The notes beneath the pieces are model-generated. The model made no database searches and was not told the DNA's origin. It saw only the letters and a list, made by a program, of their open reading frames with translations. Shown here one piece after another: positions 49,741 through 60,040 of a stretch of 64,000 nucleotides of DNA (positions within the stretch are counted from its first letter, which is position 1; each line of letters opens with the position of its first letter). This DNA is from Nymphaea colorata (lineage: Eukaryota > Streptophyta > Magnoliopsida > Nymphaeales > Nymphaeaceae), in assembly GCF_008831285.2 (NCBI RefSeq), contig NC_045149.1, positions 2,594,500-2,658,499 of the forward strand, written 5' to 3'. The translations under genes were made by a program, and so were the position numbers.

Positions 49741-49893
49741 TATCATGATGTGTCTCCTATATATATAGGAGATTATCAGACTGATGAGGATGCTCTCAAG
49801 GTGTTGAAAGAAAAGGATGCAGGCATTGGAATATTGGGTTTTGAAGTGACTAAGGAAACTCGTGTCTCCTACACTTTCAAAGATCCATATCAG
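49741..49893 (+). pseudogene. Trehalose-6-phosphate phosphatase exon relic
   Basis: The frame reads HDVSPIYIGDYQTDEDALKV, then GIGILGFEVTKETRVSYTF and DPYQ up to a GT donor at 49894. This matches the C-terminal HAD block of plant trehalose-6-phosphate phosphatases, which normally has PIYIGDDRTDEDAFKVLR, GFGILVSK, KETNASYSL and EPSEV, with an intron near that point. The second Asp of GDD is Tyr and the following Arg is Gln; the HAD motif IV acidic pair helps bind Mg2+, so activity would be impaired. No other exons of the gene were found around it, so I read it as an isolated gene fragment. Confidence 0.7.
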
Positions 49894-50684
49894 GTATACT
49901 CTATGTATACACTATAGACATTTCATTTTGCAGCTTTTACATTATCTTTTATTTTTACCATACTAAAGCTAGATATTTTTCTAAGTCACCACTTGAGTGT
50001 TTGATTACAGGCGAACTTTTGTGAGAAGATGACATCGAAGCCTTCTCTTTGTCATGTTCTTTCCCTGTGTGTGTGTCTAATGTAATGACTCACTTTCATT
50101 TTCAGGTGAAGAGTTTCTTAAAGTGTTTATTTAAATGAAGTAAGTTGTTGAAACTAGGAATTTGAACATCTATTGCTGACCAATTCAAGCATTTTCAATT
50201 TATTATTATTTTCCATCTTTTTGTCAAATGAATATTTATCCTCTTTCAAGTTAACCCAATTTTGTAAACGTGTACAGACATATATGCCTTCAATTATTGA
50301 AAAAGGGAAAAGTTCAATGTATTATTTGTTTTGCTTATTGTATTTACACATTCATATGTACCAAAATCTTATTTTAATGACATTAATTTTTATATTGCCA
50401 AGAAAAAGTTCCCCCTTTAGTGCATTTAACTTGCTATGTTATAAGAACTAAAGATTTTTAATGATGTTTCTAAAAGGCCTTTAGTGGCATTTGCAAATAG
50501 TTATAAAATATCAATAGTGGCATGAGAAGTTAGGCATACAAAGTTAATCATGACATTTTGTGATAGTCATTCAATGCCTTTTAATGATGCAGAAACAAAG
50601 TCAGAAACTGTGAATGAAGTGCCATAGAAGAAACTTACTATGGCATTTTTAGTGTGTCATAATGGCCTATAGCAACACTAAATG
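49894..50684. other. Flank of the hairpin-repeat element
   Basis: From about 50450 the words 'tggcat', 'atgcca' and 'agtggca' recur in both orientations, as in subterminal regions of CACTA-like elements. No coding motif. Confidence 0.4.
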
Positions 50685-50798
50685 ATGCCATTGAAATCTC
50701 CTTCAATGGCATTTTTAGTGTGTCATACTAGTATATGCCATTGAAATCTCTTTCAATGGCATTTTTAGTGTGCCATACTAGTATATGCCATTGAAAGC
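50685..50798. repeat. 50-bp tandem repeat, each unit a perfect hairpin, cut by a copia insertion
   Basis: Units begin at 50685, 50735 and 50785. The second unit starts ATGCCATTGAAA, TCTC, TTTCAATGGCAT: 12-base perfect arms around a 4-base loop; the first has 11-base arms. Each is followed by 'ttttagtgtg-catactagtat'. The third unit stops after 14 bases at the copia LTR. The pattern looks like the subterminal repeats of a DNA transposon. Confidence 0.85.
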
Positions 50799-51070
50799 TC
50801 CTAAGGAAATCATGATCAAATCTCTCGTGATAAACTTGACAAAAACACTGATGAACAAGATAAAGAAAGAAGACATATGTTTGCCAAATCAAAAGCTGAA
50901 AATCAGCTATTATGTAGGCAACCATATCTATCCAAATGTAATTCCACGTGATTAAATAGTGGAACCTGCATCTCTCATGCAATCAAGAGAAGTTCAAAAG
51001 TTGTGGATGTAAGCGTAAGGCTGAACCACGTTAAAAAATTGTTCTTCCTTCTTATTCTAAGTTTTTAACA
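50799..51070 (+). mobile_element. 5' LTR of the full-length copia element
   Basis: ~272 bp, ends AAGTTTTTAACA directly before a primer-binding site. Against the 3' LTR (55718-55990) I count about 20 differences over the ~245 cleanly aligned bases, roughly 8% divergence, so the insertion is old. Its first ~20 bases have diverged from the expected TGTTAAGA start, so the left boundary is uncertain by a few bases. Confidence 0.85.
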
Positions 51071-51082
51071 TGGTATTAGAGC
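51071..51082 (+). other. Copia primer-binding site
   Basis: TGGTATTAGAGC, one mismatch from the initiator-Met tRNA complement TGGTATCAGAGC, directly after the 5' LTR. Confidence 0.9.
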
Positions 51083-51650
51083 TACCTGCGTGGTTCTATA
51101 TGCAGCCTTTATTCCTCTATACCGTCATCGCAAAGGCCTCTTTTGTCTAGCAACCACAGTTTTTCAGCATCCCTGTTCATCTACATATTGTTGCCAGCGC
51201 CGACCTCCGTTGGCCACCGTACTGCTCAAGAGACACCCTACTCATTACGGTTCCAAGGAGCCCATCCTTGCCCGAAATCGTTGCTTGAGCCGACCGGAAT
51301 CTCCTGATTTCCGGCCGCCTCTCCTGCGGCTTCTTCTCCTTCAGTGCATGAAACAGGGGAAACCGACGTCCGCCCTTCACTTCAAAAATCTGGCACTGTC
51401 TCCATGCTCGTCTATTCACCTCGAGGTTGCACAGGAAGCATCACCAAGGAGTCGTCTTTCCAACAGACCGGTGCTCGACCGAATCCGATGCCAGAGTTGG
51501 CCGGAATCAGGCATTTTGTGGCCACCTATCTGTGGCTCCCCTGCTTGCAGCACTCTGTTTTCGACATTATATTGAGGAAATATTGCCGACTAACGACTCC
51601 CATCGTGGTATTCTAATATCTGTTCAATTTGTGGTGGCATCTGAGTCTCC
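51083..51650 (+). other. Copia untranslated leader
   Basis: Locally GC-richer than the window. Several overlapping frames stay open here (longest 161 codons) but have no gag motif and are Pro/Ser/Arg-rich. Gag begins at the ATG at 51651. I read these as non-coding leader. Confidence 0.6.
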
Positions 51651-52610
51651 ATGGCGGTAGCAAATCCTTCCTCATCATTATCAAATATAGGTTCCATCTC
51701 TCTTTCATCTCAGTCCATCTTTTAATGGAATGCCTTTTCTAGTCTTGTTTCAATCAAGCTAGATAGTTCCAACTATTTGCTATGGAGATTGCAAATAGAA
51801 TCTATCATGTTCAGCCAAGATCTGATTAAATTTGTGGATGGTTTTTATCCAGCTCCAAAACAATTTATTGACGAAGGAGCAAACAAAGTTGTTGACCCTG
51901 AGTTTATTATTTGGAAGCGAGCAGATCTATTAGCCTTGAGCTGGATCAAGGCTACTGTAGACAACTCTGCTTTGGGTCAAATCATTAGATCCCCCTCGTC
52001 TGAAGATGCATGGATTCAATTAGAAAAATCTTATGCATCACAATCAAGTATGCAGATTTTACAGTTAAAACGAGATCTTCAAGACATGCAAAAGGGAGAT
52101 CTCCCCATGGTCGAATACTGGAATAAAATCAGATTTCTTGCTGATGCTTTAAGTGTTGCAAATGAATTTATTTTTTATTATATTATTGTACACCACTCTT
52201 AATGGGTTATCCACTGAATATGAAAGTTTTATAACGTCAATCACTACCGTGAAGTATCTGCCTACATTTGTTGAGATATATGATCTCTTGTTAAATCATG
52301 AGAAAAGTATTCAAAACACGAACCACCATTTCTCTCAACAAGTTGAAAATTTTGTGGCCTTCTTTAGTCAGCAAGTATGTGGGCATAGTCATTTCCATAG
52401 AGGCCAAGGTAGGGGCAGACAACATATCCTCAACATAATGGAAATCCACCAAAAAGTTCTTATCAAAATCAAGGTAATTGTGGGTTTAAGGACTCTAACT
52501 CGACAAATCAGCCAGCAGTATGTCAATTATATGGCAGGAAATACCACACAACTCGCCAATGTTATGATATTCCGGCTGCTATTGCCTTGGAACAGCAACC
52601 TATGAATACG
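51651..52610 (+). pseudogene. Copia gag
   Basis: The ATG at 51651 begins MAVANPSSSLSN. A TAA at 51723-51725 interrupts it, then a clean stretch has KLDSSNYLLWRLQIE, DPEFIIWKRADLLALSW, DAWIQLEKSYASQS and LQDMQKGDLPMVEYW. A frameshift near 52190 leads to LSTEYESFITSI. The zinc knuckle near 52515-52560 reads CQLYGRKYHTTRQC: the second Cys of C-X2-C is Tyr. Blocks and order are those of plant UBN2-type copia gag. Confidence 0.88.
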
Positions 52611-53160
52611 GCGTGGTACCAGACACATGCACTTCTCATCATATGACTGCACAAGAAGACATTCTCTCAAATACATCAGATTATATGGGTACAGGTGGTG
52701 TGATGGTCGCCAATGGATCTAATGCTCATATCACCAATATTGGTAATGCCTCTATCTCTACTAATGGTACAAATTTTAATTTGCCTCATGTTTATATGTT
52801 CCTGGAATTGCTCAAAATCTGCTATCTGTAGCAAAATTCACTAGAGACAATCACTGCTTCCTTGAATTTTATCCTCATAAATTATTGGTTAAGGATATGT
52901 AGACCAAATGCACACTTCATCAGGGACTGAATAGGCATGGATTTTATGTCTGGACCTCATCGTTGGACTCTCATAGTGGGAAACGGGCTGGTGTGCAGCA
53001 AACACAAGAAAAATCTTCAAGATATCAAGCATTGTCTATTTGGCACTGTCACCTTGGTCATCCTAGCTCTAGAATATTGAACCTTTTGAATCAGACATCT
53101 TCTTTGTTTAAACATTTTCAATTTTTGTGCTAGTTGTGTTGTTAAAAAAATGCATTGCTT
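52605..53160 (+). pseudogene. Copia protease and GAG-pre-integrase
   Basis: Near 52615 the reading PDTCTSHHMT corresponds to the retropepsin active site, normally DTGATHHM; the catalytic Gly is Cys. After a stop the frame LSVAKFTRDNHCFLEF leads to YQALSIWHCHLGHPSSRIL (near 53025-53080), the GAG-pre-integrase motif, normally WH-RLGHPS. Broken by several stops. Confidence 0.8.
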
Positions 53161-53897
53161 ACCTTTTGCAAGTTCCAATAACGTTGATAGTTTTCCTCTT
53201 GAAATTGTACATGCGGATCTATGGGGTCAGCTCCTCAAGTCTCTAGAGAGTGGTATTGGCATTATTTGTTGCTTGTTGATGATTATTCCAAATTTTCATG
53301 GATCTTTCCTCTCACCATGAAGTCAGACACTTTCCAATGTTTCAAAAACTTCAAAAATATAGTTAAAAACCAGATCAGATGGAAATTAAAAATTTGTCAG
53401 AGTGATGGTGGGGGATAGTTCATGACCATGAGTTCTCTCAATTTATCAATGATCATGGAATTAAAAGGAGAATATCTTGCCCACATACCCATCAACAGAA
53501 TGGTGTTGTTGAGAGCAAACATCGACATGTGGTTGAAACTGGCCTTACCATGATGTCTCATGCTTCACTAAAGGATTTTTTATGGTATGACGCCTTCAAG
53601 ACTGCAATACATGTTATCAATCGCCTTCCTTCTTTTCAACTTGGGAAGAAGTCTCCGTATGAAATGTTATTGAAACACAAACCAGATTTAAAACATCTTC
53701 GTGTGTTTAGATGTACATGCTATCTTGCCTTAGCACCTTACCGGTTGAACATGCTAGCTCCAAAATCCAAGGCGTGTATTTTTATTGGATATGGTATTTG
53801 CTACAAAGGCTATCTCTGTTATGATCTAATCTCCAGAAAGACTATCATCTCTCTTCATGTAGTATTTGATGAAGATCATTTTCTATTTCCAAAGTAG
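53161..53897 (+). pseudogene. Copia integrase
   Basis: First Asp of the D-D-35-E triad in VHADLWG (about 53206-53226). After frameshifts, LLVDDYSKFSWIFPL. The second Asp is in SDGGG (53401-53415), followed by TAG where the family has Glu (GEF). The triad Glu is in VVESKHRH (about 53505-53528). A 122-codon open stretch (53529-53897) carries the C-terminal part, with SPYEMLLKHKPDLKHLRVF and KACIFIGY. The triad residues survive but the reading frame does not. Confidence 0.85.
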
Positions 53898-54047
53898 AAT
53901 TTTTGTGCCCCAGATATAGTTAAATGGCTGTTAGAGGAAAAACCATCCCCAACAAACGTGTCACATAATGAAATCATTGAGCTGCCAAATCCTCTTAACG
54001 GCACACTTCCTAGACAAGAAGATGACAAAGTGATCCCTTAGCAAGAT

Positions 54048-55150
54048 TTGCATGAGACACCCAATGGTGCAGAACATGAAAATCAAGTACCTCAACGCAC
54101 TCATCACAAGGTGATCAGATCACAAGATGGCACAAGACGTCCCAAAGTTCCTTTGCTTTTTCTAGCATTTCATTCTATTGGAGCACATCAAGAAGACGAG
54201 GAACCTCACACTTTTCAGCAAGCTCAACACAATGCCAAATGGATGAATGCCATGAACAAGGAGCTGTCTGCTCTACATCGAAATCAAACTTGGGACTTAG
54301 TTCCACCACCAATCGACAAAAATATTACTGGGTGCAAAATGATCTATAAACTCAAACGCAATGCCGATGGATCAATTGCTCGTCACAAGGCTATATTGGT
54401 CGCCAAGGGCTATAGTCAACAGGAAGGGGTAGACTACTTTGAGACATATGGTCCTATGGTCAAACCTACTACCATTCGACTAGTTCTCTCTATTGATGTA
54501 AGTCATGGGTGGACCATTCGTCAACAACGCTTTTCTTCATGGAACACTGCAAGAAGATCCAGGATTTGAAGATAAACATATGCCACATTATGTATGCAAA
54601 TTACAGAAAACATTGTATGGTCTTAAGCTGGCTCCATGAGCATGGTATGACAAATTGAGGATATATCTGAAAAAATCAGGATTTCATAACTCCAAGGCAG
54701 ATTGCTCTTTATTTGTTGCTAATGGCAATAATCAAACTACGCTCGTACTGATTTATGTTGATGATATTATTATCACAAGAAGCTCCAATGATTATATTCA
54801 CAATCTTATAACTGCCTTTGCATCTGAGTTCTCTATTAAAGATCATGGATCTGTTCACTACTTTATTGGTATTGAAATTGGTACAATAGAAAAGGGCTTA
54901 GTTCTATCTCAATGGAAATATATTAAAGATTTACTTCATCAGTCCAATATGGAAGAGGTAAAACCAACGGTTACTCTTGCAATAGTTAACTCCATACCAT
55001 CAAAATACAACAGACATTCTTTCAAAGAACCCTCTACTTATAGGAGTATAGTTGGAGGGCTGTTATATGCCACATTTACAAGGCCTGACATCTCTTTTGC
55101 TGTAAATAAAGCTTGCATAAATAAAATTTATGCATGATCCGACTGAGAAG
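54048..55150 (+). pseudogene. Copia reverse transcriptase
   Basis: Open stretch 54048-54569 has MNAMNKELSALHRNQTWDLV, GCKMIYKLKRNADGSIARHK and GYSQQEGVDYFETY. At about 54520 the expected [11 protein letters not shown] reads RQ, then NAFLHG in another frame: the bases coding for LDV, including the first catalytic Asp, are deleted. The second stretch (54655-55137) has LIYVDDIIITRSSNDY with the YVDD box intact at 54753-54764, then STYRSIVGGLLYATFTRPDI. Enzymatically dead because motif A is lost. Confidence 0.9.
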
Positions 55151-55199
55151 CATTGAAGCTATGTCAAATGAATCTTGAGATACCTTAAAGGCACTCCAA

Positions 55200-55708
55200 A
55201 TATTGGCTTTCATATTACTAAGGGTGACTTTAAGTTATCTGGGTATGTTGATGCTGATTGGGCAGGGTGTCCAGATTACTACCGATCCACTGGTGGGTAT
55301 CTTAACTTTCTTGGAGCTAATCTTATCTCATGGAGTTCATCCAAACAATGAACGGTGGCTAAATCTAGTACGGAGGCTGAATATAGAGCCATGGTGGAAT
55401 TCGTTGCTGAAATTAATTGGCTACAGCAAGTCCTTCAAGAGTTGCACATGCCTAATTCCTTCACCCCATAAATATGATGTGAACTTGGGTGCGACCTACC
55501 TTGTAGCAAATCCATTGTTTCAGGCTCGTACAAAGCATATATAAGTTGATTTTCATTTCATCTATGAGAAGGTCGCAAGGAAAGAAATTCAAATCAACTT
55601 CATTCCTTCTAATGAACAGCTTGCAAACATTTTAACCAAGTCTCTACCAAGACCTCGATTCACATTTCTTTGAGACAAGCTCAATCTCCTTCCCATGGAG
55701 ATTAGCTT
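55200..55708 (+). pseudogene. Copia RNase H and pol C-terminus
   Basis: In shifting frames: ADWAGCPDYYRSTGGYLNFL-type text near 55250-55305, LISWSSSKQ followed by TGA where Arg (CGA) is expected, and TVAKSSTEAEYRAMVEF near 55350-55400. LANILTKSLPRPRFTFL near 55620-55670 is the usual end of copia pol. Confidence 0.85.
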
Positions 55709-55717
55709 GTGGGGGCA
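55709..55717 (+). other. Copia polypurine tract
   Basis: GTGGGGGCA directly before the TGTTAAG of the 3' LTR; primer site for plus-strand synthesis. Confidence 0.75.
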
Positions 55718-55990
55718 TGTTAAGATAAAATGAAATCAAATCTCTCCTGATAAACTTGACAAAAACAGTGATGAACAAGATAAATAAAGAAGAAATATGC
55801 TTGCCAAATCAAAAGCTGAAAATCAGCTATTATGTAGGCAACCATATGTATCCAAATGTAATCCCACGTGATTAAATAGTGTAACTTGCATCTTTCAAGC
55901 AATCAAGAGAAGTTGCAGAGTCATGGGTGTAAGCGTAAGGCTGAACCACACTAAAAAATTGTTCTTCCTTCTTATTCTAAGTTTTTAATA
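55718..55990 (+). mobile_element. 3' LTR of the full-length copia element
   Basis: 273 bp from TGTTAAGATAAAATG to AAGTTTTTAATA (expected end TAACA, one base changed). No direct repeat of 5 bp was found outside the two LTRs (aaagc on the left, gagtt on the right), which fits an old insertion or boundary decay. Confidence 0.88.
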
Positions 55991-56290
55991 GAGTTTTTCT
56001 CCCATATTAAAACGTTTAGCATAAACCCGATGTCACTCAAAGCTCTTTAAGGGCACAAATAAAATGCAGTAGAACACTTCCATGTATGGTATTTTCATAT
56101 TATGCCACAAATTGATAACAGTATCATGACATTCATTGGCAATTTTTGTGGTGTTTGTTTTGCCCCATAAAAGATGTTCAGTGGTGCTTTTTGAACGTCA
56201 CTAAATGTCGTCTACCTTGTAGTGTCAAATTGTTGATATTCTTAGGAAGCCTTTCATGCTAATAGTTTTAATCATTTCCAGTTATAGCTA
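55991..56290. other. Continuation of the DNA interrupted by the copia element
   Basis: Contains 'atgtcactcaaagctcttta' and 'gtggtgctttttgaacgtcac', in the same style as the words left of the insertion (50450-50680). I take it as the other side of the disrupted DNA element; no terminal sequence could be fixed. Confidence 0.4.
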
Positions 56291-57931
56291 AACGTCCTAC
56301 TACTCCCACTCAGCTTGTGAGGGGATGTGAAGAAGTCTGGTCCAATGTGCAGTGATGTGAAAAGCAACCATATTGTGGAAAATTGGTTTGGGAATAATCC
56401 TTATATCTATCAAAAGGCATCTCAAGAGAAAAGTTATCAAAGAAAAAATCTTTCTACATTTCTTGTAACCACCATTTGCCGAGATAAGGAGCCACAAAAA
56501 ATTCTTAACTTTCATTGTAATCACAAGAGTCATGGAACTGATATCTATTGTATCAAACCACAATCATGTATCTCCATTGTTTAACAATTGTGTGAGAGAT
56601 GCAAGGTGCGAGAGTTGACTATCATTGATGCTTCCTATCATGGGTGTATGTTAACAGAACCACACTAAACATTGTCGTCATCCTATGTTTGTGCAGGTTG
56701 ATATTCTTTTGCTTGTCATCTATCATACACTCATTTTCTCACATTAAAACTTTACGAAGCTCTATTTATACAATATAATTTTATTTTTTTAATCATATTA
56801 ATTTACTAATTATCCATTCATTTATATGGATTTTTTATATTTTATGCATGAAAACTCAGTCTAAATCAAGAAACACCATTACTCACCTAGTATGTAAAAC
56901 CACCCTTTTCCCAATTCTAAAGTAAAAATATGTTTTGACTTATAGAGGGGGTCCTTTTAGCTCTCCCTTCTAAACATATTCATCTAAGAAAAAAATTTAT
57001 TATGTTTGAGAGCCATGAGAAAAACAAGAAGCTAAAATTGAGATGTTCATCATCATCATTCAATTTTATATGCTTAAGCTTTAAGCATACTTACTGACAC
57101 ATTCATGAGGTTAGATTTGAGGGAAAATTAAAAATTTGAAAAAAAGAAAAAAATGCATGTCATAGAGACTGAAAATTACATGGTAAATTTGATCTAATAG
57201 TGACATATCAACAAGTTGCGAGAGAAAATAAAGTCATATGGTGTCACTCTTCATCTTTTTCCCCATGTCGCTATATACTAATTATTAACATTTTTACTTG
57301 TATATGACAAAATTCATAACAGAAAAGAAGGAAAACTATTTGAATTTTTCTACTTGAACACACTTTGTTCCCATAAATTATCAGTTAGATGACCATTTTA
57401 CATATTAATTTTATGTTTTTACCATTTATTTTTGAATAACTGGTTTATATTGGCTTTTACTGATTGCTGACCACTTCAGGCACCAAATTGGTTAATTGAG
57501 ACACTATAGATAATAGTGTTGACAGTGAGTGGAAAAGAAGCTTAAAAATAGGAAGAAGCAGTTCAGAAATAAGCACAAGAGATAAAATTCTCCTATACTT
57601 GAAGACCTATCAAAGGCTGTATTTGCTCACAATAAGAGTTTAGAGAAACAAAGTGATGAGCAAGGTAGAGATAATGAACAATTATAAGGTTCCTCATTAG
57701 TTACAATGCTTTATGAAGCATTAGTTTTTGCCCCTTTCTCTTCTTTCTTATCTACTTATTGTACATTCTATTGATGTGGTGCCTGAAAGTCTCCACGTGG
57801 TGGCGATGCAAAGCAAAATCCCTTTTCTCACTACTTGCCCTGGGGTTTCTCCTACTAAGAGATGGAAGCAATGTAAGCTTGTGCTCGACTAGAGTAAATA
57901 GGAAGAAGGAGAAGGCAGTGCGAGAAAGAGA
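56291..57931. other. Intergenic, nothing recognised
   Basis: An 85-codon open frame at 56327-56584 has no known motif. The rest is AT-rich without repeats of note. Confidence 0.45.
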
Positions 57932-58173
57932 GAAAATAAGTTTTGGTAGTAGATGATTCATAGAAATTTCTTTTTGTACTCCACCGGGAATGCTCCATTC
58001 CCAAAAAAATTCTTCATCACTGCTTCTCTGATCCGCCATGGAGGCAATGCTGGAAAGGAAGAAAATAAATTTTGCGCGTAAATGTTCATGCAAATTTCTT
58101 TTTGTACTCCATTGACAATGCTCAATCGCTGAAAATTTTCTCCATCACTGGCACCTATCATCTGCCATGGGCC
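57932..58173. repeat. Two-copy tandem repeat, ~128-bp period
   Basis: Both units contain 'aaatttctttttgtactcca' (57964 and 58092), an 'aatgctc' block, 'tc-tcatcactg' and a 'ccgccatgg'/'tgccatggg' end. Roughly 75% identical by eye. On the - strand both units read a similar peptide, giving a 113-codon frame, but no family is recognised. Confidence 0.7.
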
Positions 58174-58978
58174 AGATGACGAGGTTGACAAGGACTCTAC
58201 TGACTCTTCAGAGGTCCCTCATCAGGCTAGTTGATATCTGTGATGCCGGCTGTCAAGGGTCAGCGTGAAGGTTCCAGACTTAGCCGAGCATTAGCGAAGC
58301 GGAACAAAGCGTCGGTTCGGAGCTGCCCCCTTCATCGATGCATGGATTCTCCTTCTTTAGCATTCCTAATTTGTCATAGATATCTCCGCTCCTGACTCTA
58401 TCTGACATATTTGACATTTGATATGAGATGTATTTAATAAGATGCAATGATCTGGATTGCATCATCTCACCTCAAACATTGCATGAATGGTTTAATACTT
58501 GTTCATTTTATGTCTTATCATTATTATATAATCATTTGTTGTGCATATAGTTATCATGTACATTTATGGTGTAGCTGTCCAATGAATGTTTAATATTGTG
58601 ACTGCTTATGTGATTGAATGTTGTGGGACAGTTTTGCCTTGTGTGATTGTTTTTTGTAGGCATGGTGTTAAAGAAGTGATGGTGCAAGAAACCCACTTTG
58701 AAATAGCTTGCTCAGTTCATTAAAGGTGTGAACTATAAAGGAGATGCAAATATCTGCATCTAGAATGATGTAGAATAACATAGATGATTATTTCCTAACA
58801 GAATTGGTTAGTCTTTTACTTTATTACCCCATGTAACAACTTTTATTATAATTCAGCAATTGCAATAAATGAAGGCACATGCTTAATCCATTTCTTTCTA
58901 CTCAAATACTAAGTCTTCCTATGTCAATTCTCTATATTGCTCTATTTTTCTAGTGGTTGGTTTCAACACTTGGTAGAC
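58174..58978. other. Intergenic, nothing recognised
   Basis: No coding motif or repeat. Confidence 0.45.
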
Positions 58979-59126
58979 ATGGCTACTTCTGAAGCTTCCT
59001 TGGAAAATCCAATGTCTAGGGAATGACACCATCAGTCTGAACTAAACTTTGTGGCTGATCACATTACTACAGAGAACACCAACCCTCACTTTCTTCATAA
59101 TTTTGATAACACAAATTATGTGCTCG
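58979..59126 (+). pseudogene. Copia gag N-terminal fragment, cut by a gypsy-type LTR
   Basis: The ATG at 58979 begins MATSEASLENPMSRE and a stop; then ENTNPHFLHNFDNTNYVLV, which resembles the start of many plant copia gags (NP-FLH--D-P--VLVS). The match ends exactly where an LTR start (TGTTATCACCC) appears at 59127. Confidence 0.55.
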
Positions 59127-59848
59127 TGTTATCACCCAAAATTTTTCAAAAAAAAAACTATTATTTTATTATTTGGATTTAAATTTTAGACCCAAAACAA
59201 ATTGTGACTATTCGATCCAAAATGAATTTCTAAACTATCGTCCAAATCCAAACAAAAAATTCAAATTCAAAATCCAACCTTAATCACGAGATTCAATTCC
59301 AAATTCTAATTATCAGATCCAAATTAGATCCAAAATCCAAGTTTAGATCCAAAGCAAGCATTTCAAACTCAAAATCCAAAATCGAGTTCAAAACGATAAA
59401 GTCTAGTGCTCTGAGCGTCATGCAGATGAACAAACCTTCCTTTTTTATGCTTTGTTGTTGCACCAAAAACATGTTCTTGAAGCTTAACCCACTCACTAGA
59501 ACACGTTAGTGGCCAATTGAACCGAACCCGGATTCAAAACGAGCCCAGAGTAGCTCAAAATGGAGTCGGCTGCCCATTTTTAACAAAAACGTTTTTTTGC
59601 ACATTTTAAATAAAAAATGTTTTATGCTTCCTATATAAAAAACATTTCTTAGATTTTACTTGATTTTATTTAAATTAAAAAAATAAAAAATATGTGCCGA
59701 TGCATGCGAGCACGCATTCACACACCGCATTGAGTGCTCGCGCGAGCGCGTGCCGCGTGTAGCACACCAGGCGATGTTTGTGCCTCGCGCATCGAGAACC
59801 CTCCATTTTTATAAAAAAACCACTCTTGGAGGGTGGTTTTGGCATTTG

Positions 59849-59861
59849 GGGGGGGGGGGGC
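59849..59861. repeat. Poly-G run
   Basis: A run of about 12-13 G residues, a likely sequencing and replication slippage site, within the LTR. Confidence 0.85.
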
Positions 59862-60030
59862 AATAGCCCTGCCCACACCCCAAATGAGCGTTTACAGGGC
59901 TAGTAGTGGCCAATCCCACTTAGTAAAAGAATTAAAAAAAACAGTTAAATTATTCAAAAATACTTGAAATTTGCATGAAATCCTTGTTAAATTAAAAAAA
60001 ATGAAATTTTGAATTTTGGCTCCAAAACAC

Positions 60031-60040
60031 TCTATAAATA
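60031..60040 (+). promoter_or_regulatory. TATA box of the gypsy-type LTR
   Basis: TCTATAAATA followed by CCCC and a CTC-rich stretch: a strong plant TATA context, about 30 bases before a plausible transcript start near 60065-60075. Confidence 0.6.

Noticed and set aside
51090-51660. Overlapping frames of 77-161 codons
   Set aside because: They lie between the copia primer site and the gag ATG; no conserved motif, frames overlap, composition typical of a leader.
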